A stretch of 64,000 nucleotides of DNA from contig JAMPDA010000006.1 in assembly GCA_023665905.1 (NCBI GenBank), positions 23,542 to 87,541 on the forward strand, given 5' to 3'. Shown here piece after piece: positions 53,487-60,559 of this stretch (positions within the stretch are counted from its first letter, which is position 1; each line of letters opens with the position of its first letter). A program made the translations under genes and the position numbers. Source of the stretch: Roseburia sp. (GTDB lineage Bacteria; Bacillota; Clostridia; Christensenellales; Pumilibacteraceae). The notes under the pieces were generated by a model. The model had not been told where the DNA came from, searched no databases, and worked only from the letters and a program-made list of their open reading frames with translations.

Positions 53487-53756
53487 TCACACTCTTTGCA
53501 TGGCGTCGAAAAGGTCCTCGTGCTGCACGTGCACCACGACGCCCAAATGCGCTACGGCGCGGCTGAGCTCGCCGCCGAGCCTATCGAACGGCACCGTCGA
53601 ATTTTTCGCGTCAACGAGCATGATCATGACAAAATTGTTTTGCATGATCGTCTGCGAAATATCCTCTATGTTGATATTCCACTCCGCAAGCTTGCCGGAC
53701 ACCGCGGCGATTATGCCCGTTCTGTCCGTCCCTATCACCGATACAACTGCTTTCAT
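53487..53756 (-). CDS. ACT domain protein (UPF0237, GcvR-like)
   Basis: 89 residues from the ATG at 53756. One ACT domain: [34 protein letters not shown], then [12 protein letters not shown]. The UPF0237 family pairs with UPF0210, as seen here with a one-base gap. ACT domains usually sense amino acids, so it may control the partner. An in-frame ATG at 53819 is rejected because the promoter lies between. The -10 box ends 6 nt before the chosen ATG, giving a predicted leaderless mRNA for the whole operon. Confidence 0.92.
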   Translation of the reverse strand: MKAVVSVIGTDRTGIIAAVSGKLAEWNINIEDISQTIMQNNFVMIMLVDAKNSTVPFDRLGGELSRAVAHLGVVVHVQHEDLFDAMQRV

Positions 53757-53762
53757 GCAAAA

Positions 53763-53792
53763 AGTATAGCACAGCGCGAGGGCTTTTGGCAA
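53763..53792 (-). promoter_or_regulatory. Promoter giving a leaderless ACT-UPF0210-pepF-dnaB mRNA
   Basis: Minus strand TTGCCA (53792-53787) and TATACT (53768-53763), 18-bp spacer, 6 nt before the ATG at 53756. No Shine-Dalgarno sequence fits. Confidence 0.7.
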
Positions 53793-53868
53793 GTATTTTG
53801 TGCGAATGTACCGCCGCACCGCGACCGAACTCGAATACGAATATTATAAACAAATTCGGGCAAAGCGT

Positions 53869-53897
53869 TTGACAAAGCCGCGCAAAGGGCGTATAAT
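53869..53897 (+). promoter_or_regulatory. tRNA promoter
   Basis: TTGACA (53869-53874) and TATAAT (53892-53897), 17-bp spacer, 11 bp before the tRNA-Pro 5' end. Confidence 0.9.
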
Positions 53898-53908
53898 GGT
53901 TTAGCTGA

Positions 53909-53984
53909 CGAGGTGTAGCGCAGTTGGTAGCGCGCATGGTTAGGGACCATGAGGCCGCGAGTTCGAGTCTCGCCACTTCGACCA
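53909..53984 (+). tRNA. tRNA-Pro, anticodon AGG
   Basis: 76 nt with encoded CCA. Acceptor CGAGGTG pairs with CACTTCG (one G-U), D stem GCGC/GCGC, anticodon stem CATGG/CCATG, loop TTAGGGA, T stem GCGAG/CTCGC with loop TTCGAGT. C1 and the AGG anticodon identify Pro. An unmodified or inosine A34 in bacterial tRNA-Pro is uncommon. Confidence 0.93.
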
Positions 53985-54007
53985 GATCGAAAGATCGCAA
54001 AGCAAAA

Positions 54008-54030
54008 ACGGCAGAGAACTCCTCTGCCGT
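54008..54030 (-). terminator. Hairpin between the tRNAs, terminator-like on the minus strand
   Basis: ACGGCAGAG and CTCTGCCGT pair perfectly around a 5-nt loop. On the minus strand it is followed by TTTTT; on the plus strand it is not. No minus-strand gene ends here, so it may be a processing hairpin, a block to antisense transcription, or a relic. Confidence 0.55.
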
Positions 54031-54037
54031 CATAATT

Positions 54038-54126
54038 GGAGCGGTATCGAAGTGGTCATAACGGGCCTGACTCGAAATCAGGTAGCCGGCAACGGCTCGT
54101 GGGTTCGAATCCCACCCGCTCCGCCA
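54038..54126 (+). tRNA. tRNA-Ser, anticodon CGA
   Basis: 89 nt with encoded CCA. Acceptor GGAGCGG/CCGCTCC, anticodon stem CCTGA/TCAGG with loop CTCGAAA (CGA, reads UCG), long variable arm (GCCGGCAACGGC) typical of class II tRNA-Ser, and T arm GTGGG-TTCGAAT-CCCAC. Last core gene before the AT-rich accessory stretch. Confidence 0.95.
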
Positions 54127-54129
54127 AAC

Positions 54130-54175
54130 AAAACCTAAAACGAACCCCCGTATGGGAATAAGTTTTAGGTTTTTT
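54130..54175 (+). terminator. Terminator of the tRNA transcript
   Basis: AAAACCTAAAAC and GTTTTAGGTTTT pair around a loop of about 18 nt, then a T run. Confidence 0.88.
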
Positions 54176-54224
54176 AATTATTTTTATGCACTACATATTA
54201 TTGTAGATCTTAAGAGGAAAATTT

Positions 54225-54710
54225 ATGAAATTTAAAACAGACGGCGGCGGTTTTGCAACAAGCTGTGATGACATCAAAGTGCTTTATGGAGCTAGCACGT
54301 GGGCAACGAGATTATCCCAATTAGCTAAAACACAAAATAAATTAATTATAATGACGTATGGCTTTAAGGCGCGCAATGCCAAATATCCAAATGAAGATAT
54401 ACGGAATGAAAATTCTTATGTTCGTAATATATTAAACAAACACCCTAAAAATGTATTTGTACTTTGTAATACTGATAGCGTTGAAGATGCAAAGATACTT
54501 AAGCAAATTTACCCGGATATAATGATTAAACATAAAGGGGATATAAACGCGAACATTGTACTATTAGAGCCGCATACGGTATTTTTTGCAAGCGATAACT
54601 TTGGCTATAGTGCTTATGATGAATTTGGGATTGGCATACATTCGAAAGAAATTTATGATAACCTGATAAAGATTTTTAGAGTAAAATGGAAAACATCGAA
54701 TGAATTATAG
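54225..54710 (+). CDS. PLD-like domain protein without HxK motif
   Basis: 161 residues, AT-rich codons unlike the neighbours. The C-terminal half (NANIVLLEPHTVFFASDNF, then DEFGIGIHSKEIYDNL and IFRVKW) follows the strand-turn-strand pattern of single-domain phospholipase D-like nucleases. The position of the catalytic His-x-Lys is Asn-Ala-Asn, so the usual catalytic residues are missing. The N-terminal half (KLIIMTYGFKARN) fits the first PLD strand. It is probably a binding or inactive relative, but the family assignment is by pattern only. RBS AGAGG is present. It lies right after tRNA-Ser, with a partial copy of the tRNA 3' end behind it at 54735. Confidence 0.55.
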   Translation: MKFKTDGGGFATSCDDIKVLYGASTWATRLSQLAKTQNKLIIMTYGFKARNAKYPNEDIRNENSYVRNILNKHPKNVFVLCNTDSVEDAKILKQIYPDIMIKHKGDINANIVLLEPHTVFFASDNFGYSAYDEFGIGIHSKEIYDNLIKIFRVKWKTSNEL

Positions 54711-54734
54711 AGTTCGTTTTACGCTTTTCTCCTA

Positions 54735-54750
54735 CTCCGCCAAGCAAAGC
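54735..54750 (+). repeat. Partial copy of the tRNA-Ser 3' end
   Basis: CTCCGCCAAGCAAAGC matches the tRNA-Ser 3' end plus flank (54119-54134, CTCCGCCAAACAAAAC) at 14 of 16 positions. The pair brackets the PLD-like gene and could be remnants of attachment sites. Confidence 0.35.
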
Positions 54751-54858
54751 AAGAGAAACGAAATATTCAACTCGCTTTTCGTGTAATTGCAAAACTCGAT
54801 TATTTGATTTTATTACTGTATCTTCTCACTGTATAAATAACAATGTCGTTTAGATATG

Positions 54859-56250
54859 TCAATCATTCATCAAACCCACTTTTTTATTATAAGCGAATTT
54901 TAAGATCATGACGGAGATTGCCGCAGTTGCAAACTCCACGATCGGGAATGTCCACCACACGAGATTTATCACATCGTTAGATAGTGTAAAAAGATATGCG
55001 ACGGGCAGGACAAGCACGCATAACCGCAAAGCCGAAATAAGCAGTGGGAACAGCGCATAACGAAAGGCTTGCAACACACCCTGGGTCGCGACGCTAAACG
55101 CCATAAAAATATAGCCTATGCTTGCGATCCGTATTGCGGTAGTAACAGTCGCCGTGATCGCCTCGCCGCCCTCGCCGCTTGCCATACCGAACAGTCCGGC
55201 GAGCGGAGCGGCAAGACCTTCAAACAGAACAGTTATCACTGCGGCGACGATGATCGAGTCTATAATTCCGAATTTGATACAGCTCTTTACGCGCTGTTTA
55301 TCTTCCATTCCGTAGTTAAACGACAGCACCGAAATTATCGTATTAGACAGTCCGAACGATGCGAACAGCGCAAACTGCATTACCTTGTAATAAATGCCGA
55401 AGCTCCCTTGTAACAACTCGGCGGTTTCCTTTACTTTGGCTGTGCCGAGTACACCCGTCATGCCGAGCATCATTACCGACAGCAACCCTTGCATTATCGC
55501 CGCGGAAATGCCGATTTTGTAGATTCCTTTAATGATCGCCCAACTCGGCTTTAACGCCCTAATGCTGTTTTTAATTTCCTTATTCGCAAAATAGTGGAAC
55601 AGCATCGCCACAACGAGCGAAACGATCTGCCCTATGATCGTCGCCCAGGCCGCACCGGATATTCCCATTTTACACGGATATATAAAAACGTAATCGAGCA
55701 CAATATTCGTAACCGCACCCGACACTTGCGCAATGGTGGAATAAAGCGTTTTGCCCGTGCTCTGCAAAAAGCGCTCGTAAACCGTAAAACCAATCGCACC
55801 GAAAGAAAAACAGCAGCATATTTTCAAATAGCTTGCGCCCATTTCGGCGGCTTTGACATTCTCGCCCGCCTGCATGGATATAAACCAATCGCATCCGAAC
55901 AGTCCGAAAATAAGAAACACCGCATAAATGCATACGCCGAGAAAAATGCCGTTCCCGACGGTACGTCCTGCGCCTACTACATCTTTTTCGCCCAGCTTTT
56001 TGGACAGCAACGCGTTTATGCCCACGCCAGTGCCGACGCCTATTGCGATAATAAGAAGTTGAACGGGAAAAGCGTAGGTCAGCGCGAGGTTCCCCGCAAT
56101 TCCGTCCTCACCCATATTTATAACGAACGCCGTATCCACAATGTTGTACACAGACTGCAATATCATAGACACGATCATGGGCAAGCCCATTTTCCAAATA
56201 AGCCGATGCATAGGCGCAGTCGCCATTTTGTTTTGCTTTATTTCTTCCAT
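54859..56250 (-). CDS. MATE family multidrug/sodium antiporter
   Basis: 463 residues from the ATG at 56250 (RBS AAGGAG, 8 bp). Twelve hydrophobic helices in two MatE halves: LIWKMGLPMIVSMILQSVYNIVD and IYKIGISAAIMQGLLSVMMLG begin the two repeats, and GIAGNLALTYAFPVQLLIIAIG is typical of the family's second helix. It should export cationic drugs or metabolites using Na+ or H+. The leader contains a perfect terminator hairpin and a short reading frame (see 56264-56318), so expression is probably inducible by attenuation. Monocistronic. Confidence 0.92.
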   Translation of the reverse strand: MEEIKQNKMATAPMHRLIWKMGLPMIVSMILQSVYNIVDTAFVINMGEDGIAGNLALTYAFPVQLLIIAIGVGTGVGINALLSKKLGEKDVVGAGRTVGNGIFLGVCIYAVFLIFGLFGCDWFISMQAGENVKAAEMGASYLKICCCFSFGAIGFTVYERFLQSTGKTLYSTIAQVSGAVTNIVLDYVFIYPCKMGISGAAWATIIGQIVSLVVAMLFHYFANKEIKNSIRALKPSWAIIKGIYKIGISAAIMQGLLSVMMLGMTGVLGTAKVKETAELLQGSFGIYYKVMQFALFASFGLSNTIISVLSFNYGMEDKQRVKSCIKFGIIDSIIVAAVITVLFEGLAAPLAGLFGMASGEGGEAITATVTTAIRIASIGYIFMAFSVATQGVLQAFRYALFPLLISALRLCVLVLPVAYLFTLSNDVINLVWWTFPIVEFATAAISVMILKFAYNKKVGLMND

Positions 56251-56263
56251 CTTGACTCCTTGC

Positions 56264-56303
56264 AAAAAAATAGTGCGTAAGTCCATTAGCCGGACTTACG
56301 CAC
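56264..56303 (-). promoter_or_regulatory. Intrinsic terminator in the MATE leader (attenuator)
   Basis: Minus strand GTGCGTAAGTCC (56303-56292) and GGACTTACGCAC (56284-56273) form a perfect 12-bp stem with a 7-nt loop, followed by TATTTTTTT (56272-56264). The RBS GGAG begins only a few bases later. The terminator therefore lies between promoter and gene. Confidence 0.85.
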
Positions 56304-56318
56304 AAAAGTGCCACTCAC
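56286..56318 (-). CDS. Putative leader peptide of the MATE attenuator
   Basis: GTG at 56318 opens a ten-codon frame (M/V S G T F V R K S G, then TAA). It starts about 2 nt after the predicted transcript start, so it would be translated leaderlessly. Codons 6-9 are the 5' arm of the terminator stem, and the stop codon lies in its loop. A ribosome on this frame would prevent the terminator from folding. No Shine-Dalgarno sequence; inferred, not proven. Confidence 0.4.
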   Translation of the reverse strand: MSGTFVRKSG

Positions 56319-56326
56319 TTAATGTT

Positions 56327-56355
56327 ATTTTAGTATTTTCATTCCGTTTTGTCAA
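56327..56355 (-). promoter_or_regulatory. MATE gene promoter
   Basis: Minus strand TTGACA (56355-56350) and TAAAAT (56332-56327), 17-bp spacer; expected transcript start near 56320, 70 nt before the ATG. Confidence 0.8.
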
Positions 56356-56573
56356 TAAATTTCGAGCATTTCAGAAACAATTTATTGCCCGCTTCGCATC
56401 CGCATATTTCCGCTGTTTATATTTATCGCCATTTAGAATTACATTGTACTCAACAGCGACGATATACGGGAAATCGCCGGCGAGCGAGCGCAAAAGCGTG
56501 ACGAACACGGCAATTATACTAAATAACGATAAATGCACTTTGTGAGAAATCTCGAAGTATCTTTAATATTTGC
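56356..56573. other. Intergenic stretch between MATE and 105-residue genes
   Basis: About 220 bp. Holds a GTG-started 55-codon minus-strand frame (56371-56538) with a hydrophobic N-terminus, but no RBS or recognisable family, so it is not called. Otherwise nothing seen. Confidence 0.4.
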
Positions 56574-56602
56574 TTGAATTAGCCCTTTAACTATGATATA
56601 AT
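56574..56602 (+). promoter_or_regulatory. Promoter of the 105-residue hypothetical gene
   Basis: TTGAAT (56574-56579) and TATAAT (56597-56602), 17-bp spacer; RBS GAGG follows at 56628. Confidence 0.75.
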
Positions 56603-56638
56603 GATTATACCAAAACAGTAATTTAATGAGGTATAGTT

Positions 56639-56956
56639 ATGAAAAAACGTTTAGAGCGAGCTGTAATTTCCGTACAAAACGTTATCGCCGTTGCGAAAGC
56701 TGAAATGGTTAACGCTCATTCCAAGTGGAGAAAAGATGTGATAGAGAATGTGGTTTTGCCAGAAATGCAGGAATTATACGACCATTTTATCGCTGGTGAA
56801 CGATATTTCAAATATAAAAACACGGTCGGCATATTGACCATAAAACAACGACTACTGCAATCTACTCATTTTTTGCTTGATACAATGGAAGATTTATCTT
56901 CAACAAACTTGGGACAGGCAATTCATGATTTTCAAAAAATATACAAACGATTATAA
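56639..56956 (+). CDS. Small all-helical hypothetical protein
   Basis: 105 residues, predicted to be almost entirely alpha-helical (KRLERAVISVQNVIAVAKAEM, IENVVLPEMQELYDHFIAG, LLQSTHFLLDTMEDLSS). No signal peptide or Cys. RBS GAGG and an own promoter and terminator make it a real monocistronic gene in the AT-rich segment. No family recognised. Size and acidic-basic pattern could suit an adaptor or antitoxin-like protein, but nothing nearby acts as a partner. Confidence 0.65.
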   Translation: MKKRLERAVISVQNVIAVAKAEMVNAHSKWRKDVIENVVLPEMQELYDHFIAGERYFKYKNTVGILTIKQRLLQSTHFLLDTMEDLSSTNLGQAIHDFQKIYKRL

Positions 56957-56998
56957 TTTTCAATTTGTCGCACAGTATAAATAACAAAACTCCTAAGG

Positions 56999-57022
56999 CA
57001 GCCCTATATGTGGCTGTTTTTT
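56999..57022 (+). terminator. Terminator of the 105-residue gene
   Basis: CAGCC and GGCTG around an 8-nt loop, followed by six T, about 43 bp after the stop codon. Confidence 0.7.
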
Positions 57023-57152
57023 GTATATATTTTAGTGCTTATTTATTATTCGGCGCCAGAAACAAACTTGATAAAAGACATGTTAGACAAAGGGCTAACA
57101 AAATGAAAAGTACGGCAATCTTTTTATTCATGATCTTCATAATATAACCTCG

Positions 57153-58409
57153 CTATTTAATATAGTAACCGCATATATCGTCGGTGAATTGGACTAAACT
57201 CGAACATTCGACGCTACCGTTGCTATCACAGTTTTCTACGGAAACGGCAGCACCTGCTATCCCACCTATATATCTCACATTCCATTCAGGATCGACGGAT
57301 TCGAATCCGTATATGTTGCCGCTATTGGTGCAATTTTCTATATGAGGAAAAATACCTGCTATTCCGCCGAAACAGTTTTTTACATCAATAAACGAATCCT
57401 CGGTTCTCGTCCTATAAATATTTCCGAAATTTTGACAGTTGCTTATTGTCGAATCACGGAAATAACCATCCGGATACGACGGATAAAATTCATAATCCTG
57501 CATGACCTCCTGAGGATAAAGACCCTCATACTGATCATGCCAGCCCACGATTCCGCCGACATTTCGCCAACCGATAAGATTCCCGTAGTTAACGCAGTCA
57601 CGGATTTTGACATTGGGCGTTTGTACGGGGAGTACACTGGGATCTGTAAGAACATCTCCGACTATGCCGCCAACACACACATTAAAGATGCCACAGGACA
57701 AATGTCCATAATTCTTACAATTATTAATTTTGGAATCTCCGAATGCAGTACCAACTATAGCCCCACTACAAGCATTTAAGTCAGCATAATTTTCACAATC
57801 GCTTATACTACTATTATAAAACATGCCTGTAATTCCATCGATTTTTTGCCATGTACCAGCATAATTCATTATATTGTAAATTCGGCTATTCCACACATAA
57901 TCTGATAAAATACATGGATTTAGATAATCGCGATATCCAAATTGCAAATCAGCCGAAAAAATCAAATTGCAAATCTCACCCTCGCTTACCGTCTTAAAAA
58001 GCGGCGGATTTATCGTGCCATGTATTTTATAATTGTTTCCGTGGAGTTTTCCTTTGAAAGGTACAGAATGTTCACCGAATCCGTTTAATGTTTGATCGCA
58101 TGTTAAAATAAAATTACTATTCACATTGTATTCATACCCTATATATTCTAACGAATCGATAGGAATATATTCCTCGCCGTCAATAGTAACTATCTCGACA
58201 CCAACGGGTATTTCTATATGCTCTCGCCCTAAGGCGTCATGCTGTTCTTCCATTTCTTTTGCATAGTTCGGACGTTCGAAAGCCCCGGGATCAACCGCAT
58301 TCGACGTATCCACATACGGCTTTTCGTTATTGCATCCTATACAGCAAAATATACTCGTTACGCATAAGCAAATGGATATGAATATACTTATGAGCTTTTT
58401 CATTTTCAC
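57153..58409 (-). CDS. Lipoprotein with GLUG-like repeats
   Basis: 418 residues. A signal peptide ends in CCIGC (lipidated Cys26). Residues 120-415 are repeats of the type ISDCENYADLN...GAIVGTAFGDSKINNC, VKIRDCVNYGNLIGWRNVGGIVG, HIENCTNSGNIYGF, which resemble GLUG motifs of surface beta-solenoid proteins. The N-terminal part (60-120) has a beta-rich segment (VEIVTIDGEEYIPIDSLE). Likely displayed on the cell surface. It is translationally coupled (ATGA) to the upstream frameshifted gene. Confidence 0.75.
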   Translation of the reverse strand: MKMKKLISIFISICLCVTSIFCCIGCNNEKPYVDTSNAVDPGAFERPNYAKEMEEQHDALGREHIEIPVGVEIVTIDGEEYIPIDSLEYIGYEYNVNSNFILTCDQTLNGFGEHSVPFKGKLHGNNYKIHGTINPPLFKTVSEGEICNLIFSADLQFGYRDYLNPCILSDYVWNSRIYNIMNYAGTWQKIDGITGMFYNSSISDCENYADLNACSGAIVGTAFGDSKINNCKNYGHLSCGIFNVCVGGIVGDVLTDPSVLPVQTPNVKIRDCVNYGNLIGWRNVGGIVGWHDQYEGLYPQEVMQDYEFYPSYPDGYFRDSTISNCQNFGNIYRTRTEDSFIDVKNCFGGIAGIFPHIENCTNSGNIYGFESVDPEWNVRYIGGIAGAAVSVENCDSNGSVECSSLVQFTDDICGYYIK

Positions 58410-58839
58410 TGTATTATTTCCTCCGATATATATTCTATTTCTATTATAACATACGGTACTATTGTGCCGTAGTCGTCTATTAAGATCAATATTTTATCGC
58501 CTTGTACAGTTAACATGCCTGCGTTTCCAACGTTGCCGTCGGATAAAACGAATGTTTCACCGTCCGCCCAAATACCGAAAAACTCAGCATAGACTTCGGT
58601 CGTGCCAATAGGTAAGGAGAGTTTTCTATCGGCTATGAGCACATCGTTGTATACCGTGCCGTCATAAGATATTTCAGTAACTTCGGCATCACTTAATATC
58701 AGAAACTCGCTACCGCTTATTTTTATGCTCGTTTCTACAGTATTGTCATTATCGTCGGAAACTGTATAACGAATCAGATGTCGCTATAGAGCTCACCGGC
58801 AATTTTTAACCTGTTAAGCCGATTACTTTTGTCATACAT
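58406..58839 (-). pseudogene. Frameshifted hypothetical gene upstream of the GLUG lipoprotein
   Basis: The ATG at 58839 has GGTGGAG 9 bp upstream and its own promoter, but the frame stops after 21 codons (MYDKSNRLNRLKIAGELYSDI) at 58774-58776. A second frame picks up at about 58780 with RYTVSDDNDNTVETSIKISG and runs to 58406, where its stop overlaps the ATG of the lipoprotein gene. One extra base near 58778 would join the two into a protein of about 144 residues. A shorter internal start at 58642 exists but lacks an RBS. Either a true frameshift, a sequencing error, or, less likely, programmed shifting. The full-length product would be a beta-rich protein with no recognised family. Confidence 0.75.
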
Positions 58840-58868
58840 TTTAATTTACTCCACCGATTTCAGATAAC

Positions 58869-58897
58869 AGTATATCAAAAATTTTTGATTTTGTCTA
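58869..58897 (-). promoter_or_regulatory. Promoter with palindromic spacer before the frameshifted gene
   Basis: Minus strand TAGACA (58897-58892) and TATACT (58874-58869), 17-bp spacer. The spacer holds the perfect 16-bp palindrome ATCAAAAATTTTTGAT (58874-58889). Confidence 0.65.
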
Positions 58898-58927
58898 TTA
58901 TTGCGGCGAAAACAATTTATCACTTAT

Positions 58928-59163
58928 TTAATTAAGTATCATACCCCCCCCCAGGGCAAGCCATGGACTTGTATGGCAACCCAATGTTGCAAGAAGCATT
59001 GCTTGCGTTCTCGCTTATATCTGTACATTTGCTTGTCCCGGCGCACCCTACGGGTGTTTCGCCCAAGCGACGGGGTATCATACCTAATTTGTCCATATCG
59101 CAAATTTGCCCTACGAAGCAACAGCAGTTTATTGCAAGCAAGCAAATTTGCTCCTCGAATAAA
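58928..59163. repeat. Dispersed repeat family B, copy B2
   Basis: About 236 bp, from TTAATTAAGTATCATAC to CAAATTTGCTCCTCGAATAAA. Contains a run of ten C (58944-58953), the hairpin CACCCTACGGGTG, the inverted end ATCATACCTAATTTGTCC and GCAAATTTGC palindromes. It is longer than B1 by an internal insertion. No gene; short frames inside are not convincing. It occupies most of the 58840-59317 gap. Confidence 0.8.
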
Positions 59164-59317
59164 AGCTCACATTTAAAGATAATCACTTATCGATTAGCCC
59201 ATTGAATCAGTTACACCACTGTTTTTTAGCAACAGCGCACGACCTTAGATTGCGCGCCCGGTGCATCACGAAGATGCGAAGTACATCCCACGTCAGTGGG
59301 ATTTATTTTTGCGGTTT

Positions 59318-60322
59318 TTACGAGTAACATTTTGTGTATATTCCGTCGATAAATTCCCGAAATTTCTCCACGGCGGATATCGGCGACTCTATTTTCAGCT
59401 TACCTCCAAACGAGCACACCCAGGCGAAAAACGGATTGCTCAGTTGCACGTCGGCGGAAAACTTCAGTTTGTTGCCTCCGACTTCCGTTATCGCCGTGCC
59501 CGCTCCGAACTTATCAAATACGGCGTCGATGACAAACGGCTCGCGCTCCGCCTCGAAAGTCACGGACAGCGTCTCGCCCGAAAACATTCCGAAAATCTGC
59601 TTTTTATGCCGCTTTATATCGAAGCGCTTGAGCTCCTCTCGCTCTTCCGTCGGCGTATCAGTAACGGCGACCCTTTCCATTCTGTCAATGCGATAGTGCG
59701 TGATATTGTCATGGTTGTCGTGATAGCAAAGCAGATAATATTTATCGTCCGAAAAAACCGTCGCCACGGGATTGACCGTGTAAAGTTTCTTCGCGTCGCC
59801 GCCGCGAAAAACTTTAGAATGATTGCAAGCGTAATCGAAGTACTCGAATGTGATCTTCTTTTTCCTTATTATCGCTTCGGATATAGCGCTTACGGAATAA
59901 TTGACAAACTTATTTGTGGTTTTCGTAATATTAAACGCCGCGATATTGCTTTTGATAATGTCGGCGCCGCTTTCGCCGGCAAGCTCGGCTATTTTTTTGC
60001 ACAGCTCGCTGCTCTTCCTTTCGGTTATAAACACCGCCGCTTGCACCGCGTCGAGCAATATCCGGAGCTCGGAAGTATCGAATGCGCGGTCAATAACGTA
60101 ATAACGCACGCACTCTCCGCGCTTGCGCATGATCTCGTAACCGGCGGATTGCAAAGCCCGCACATTAGCATACAGCGTTTTCCGATCGCAATTTATTCCG
60201 CGTTCGCGAAGCGCGCTCAGCATTTCCGCCGTGGAAAGCGACTCATATTCATTGGTCCTTTTGTGCAGGATCTCGAGTATCGCCAGCGGCAACAGCTTTT
60301 TTCCGATATGGTTATTGCTCAT
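59318..60322 (-). CDS. WYL-domain transcriptional regulator
   Basis: 334 residues from the ATG at 60322 (RBS GGGGAG). N-terminal winged helix (LAILEILHKRTNEYESLSTAEML, then DRKTLYANVRALQSAGYEI), followed by the WYL domain (KITFEYFDYACNHSKVF, TVFSDDKYYLLCYHDNHDN, YRIDRMERVAV) and a C-terminal WCX-like extension. WYL proteins sense small nucleotides or single-stranded DNA and regulate nearby genes. It is divergent from the carbohydrate-binding lipoprotein gene; their promoters lie 35 bp apart, so cross-regulation is likely. Confidence 0.9.
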   Translation of the reverse strand: MSNNHIGKKLLPLAILEILHKRTNEYESLSTAEMLSALRERGINCDRKTLYANVRALQSAGYEIMRKRGECVRYYVIDRAFDTSELRILLDAVQAAVFITERKSSELCKKIAELAGESGADIIKSNIAAFNITKTTNKFVNYSVSAISEAIIRKKKITFEYFDYACNHSKVFRGGDAKKLYTVNPVATVFSDDKYYLLCYHDNHDNITHYRIDRMERVAVTDTPTEEREELKRFDIKRHKKQIFGMFSGETLSVTFEAEREPFVIDAVFDKFGAGTAITEVGGNKLKFSADVQLSNPFFAWVCSFGGKLKIESPISAVEKFREFIDGIYTKCYS

Positions 60323-60382
60323 ATTTGCTCCCCGTATAATCATTATGATAGCCGACTGCAACCGGACAGCCGCACCATAAAT

Positions 60383-60411
60383 ATTATATCATGCCGCATA
60401 CAATATGTAAA
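60383..60411 (-). promoter_or_regulatory. WYL regulator promoter
   Basis: Minus strand TTTACA (60411-60406) and TATAAT (60388-60383), 17-bp spacer. Confidence 0.75.
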
Positions 60412-60446
60412 GATGGAAATGGGTAAATTTCGGGACAATCGAAGAT

Positions 60447-60475
60447 TTGACTTTACTGTAGATAACTGCTATAAT
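60447..60475 (+). promoter_or_regulatory. Promoter of the carbohydrate-binding lipoprotein gene
   Basis: TTGACT (60447-60452) and TATAAT (60470-60475), 17-bp spacer, about 85 bp before the ATG. Confidence 0.8.
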
Positions 60476-60484
60476 CTTCGGGAG

Positions 60485-60552
60485 TAGAATCGGCAGTCTG
60501 TTGGACTGTGCCGCAAGCGCCGCGCTCGAAATCGGGTACCCGTCGAGGAGGG
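60485..60552 (+). promoter_or_regulatory. Structured 5' leader of the carbohydrate-binding lipoprotein gene
   Basis: Two hairpins: CGGCAGTC and GACTGTGCCG (with a 2-nt bulge) at about 60491-60513, then CTCGA and TCGAG enclosing the palindrome CGGGTACCCG at about 60526-60548, directly in front of GAGGAGGG. No T run, so not a terminator; could be a translational control element. No known riboswitch class recognised. Confidence 0.45.
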
Positions 60553-60559
60553 ACACAAA

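Noticed and set aside
56371..56538. GTG-started 55-codon minus-strand frame with hydrophobic N-terminus
   Set aside because: No RBS, no recognisable family and an upstream stop close by; possibly a gene relic, but not supportable.
56965..57147. Short plus-strand frame after the 105-residue gene
   Set aside because: It needs a TTG start without RBS and contains the terminator at 56999-57022.
58901..59205. Short frames on both strands near 59 kb
   Set aside because: They lie within repeat B2 and translate its hairpins; no start signals.
59261..60487. 408-codon plus-strand frame opposite the WYL gene
   Set aside because: Antisense of the WYL regulator; it crosses both divergent promoters.
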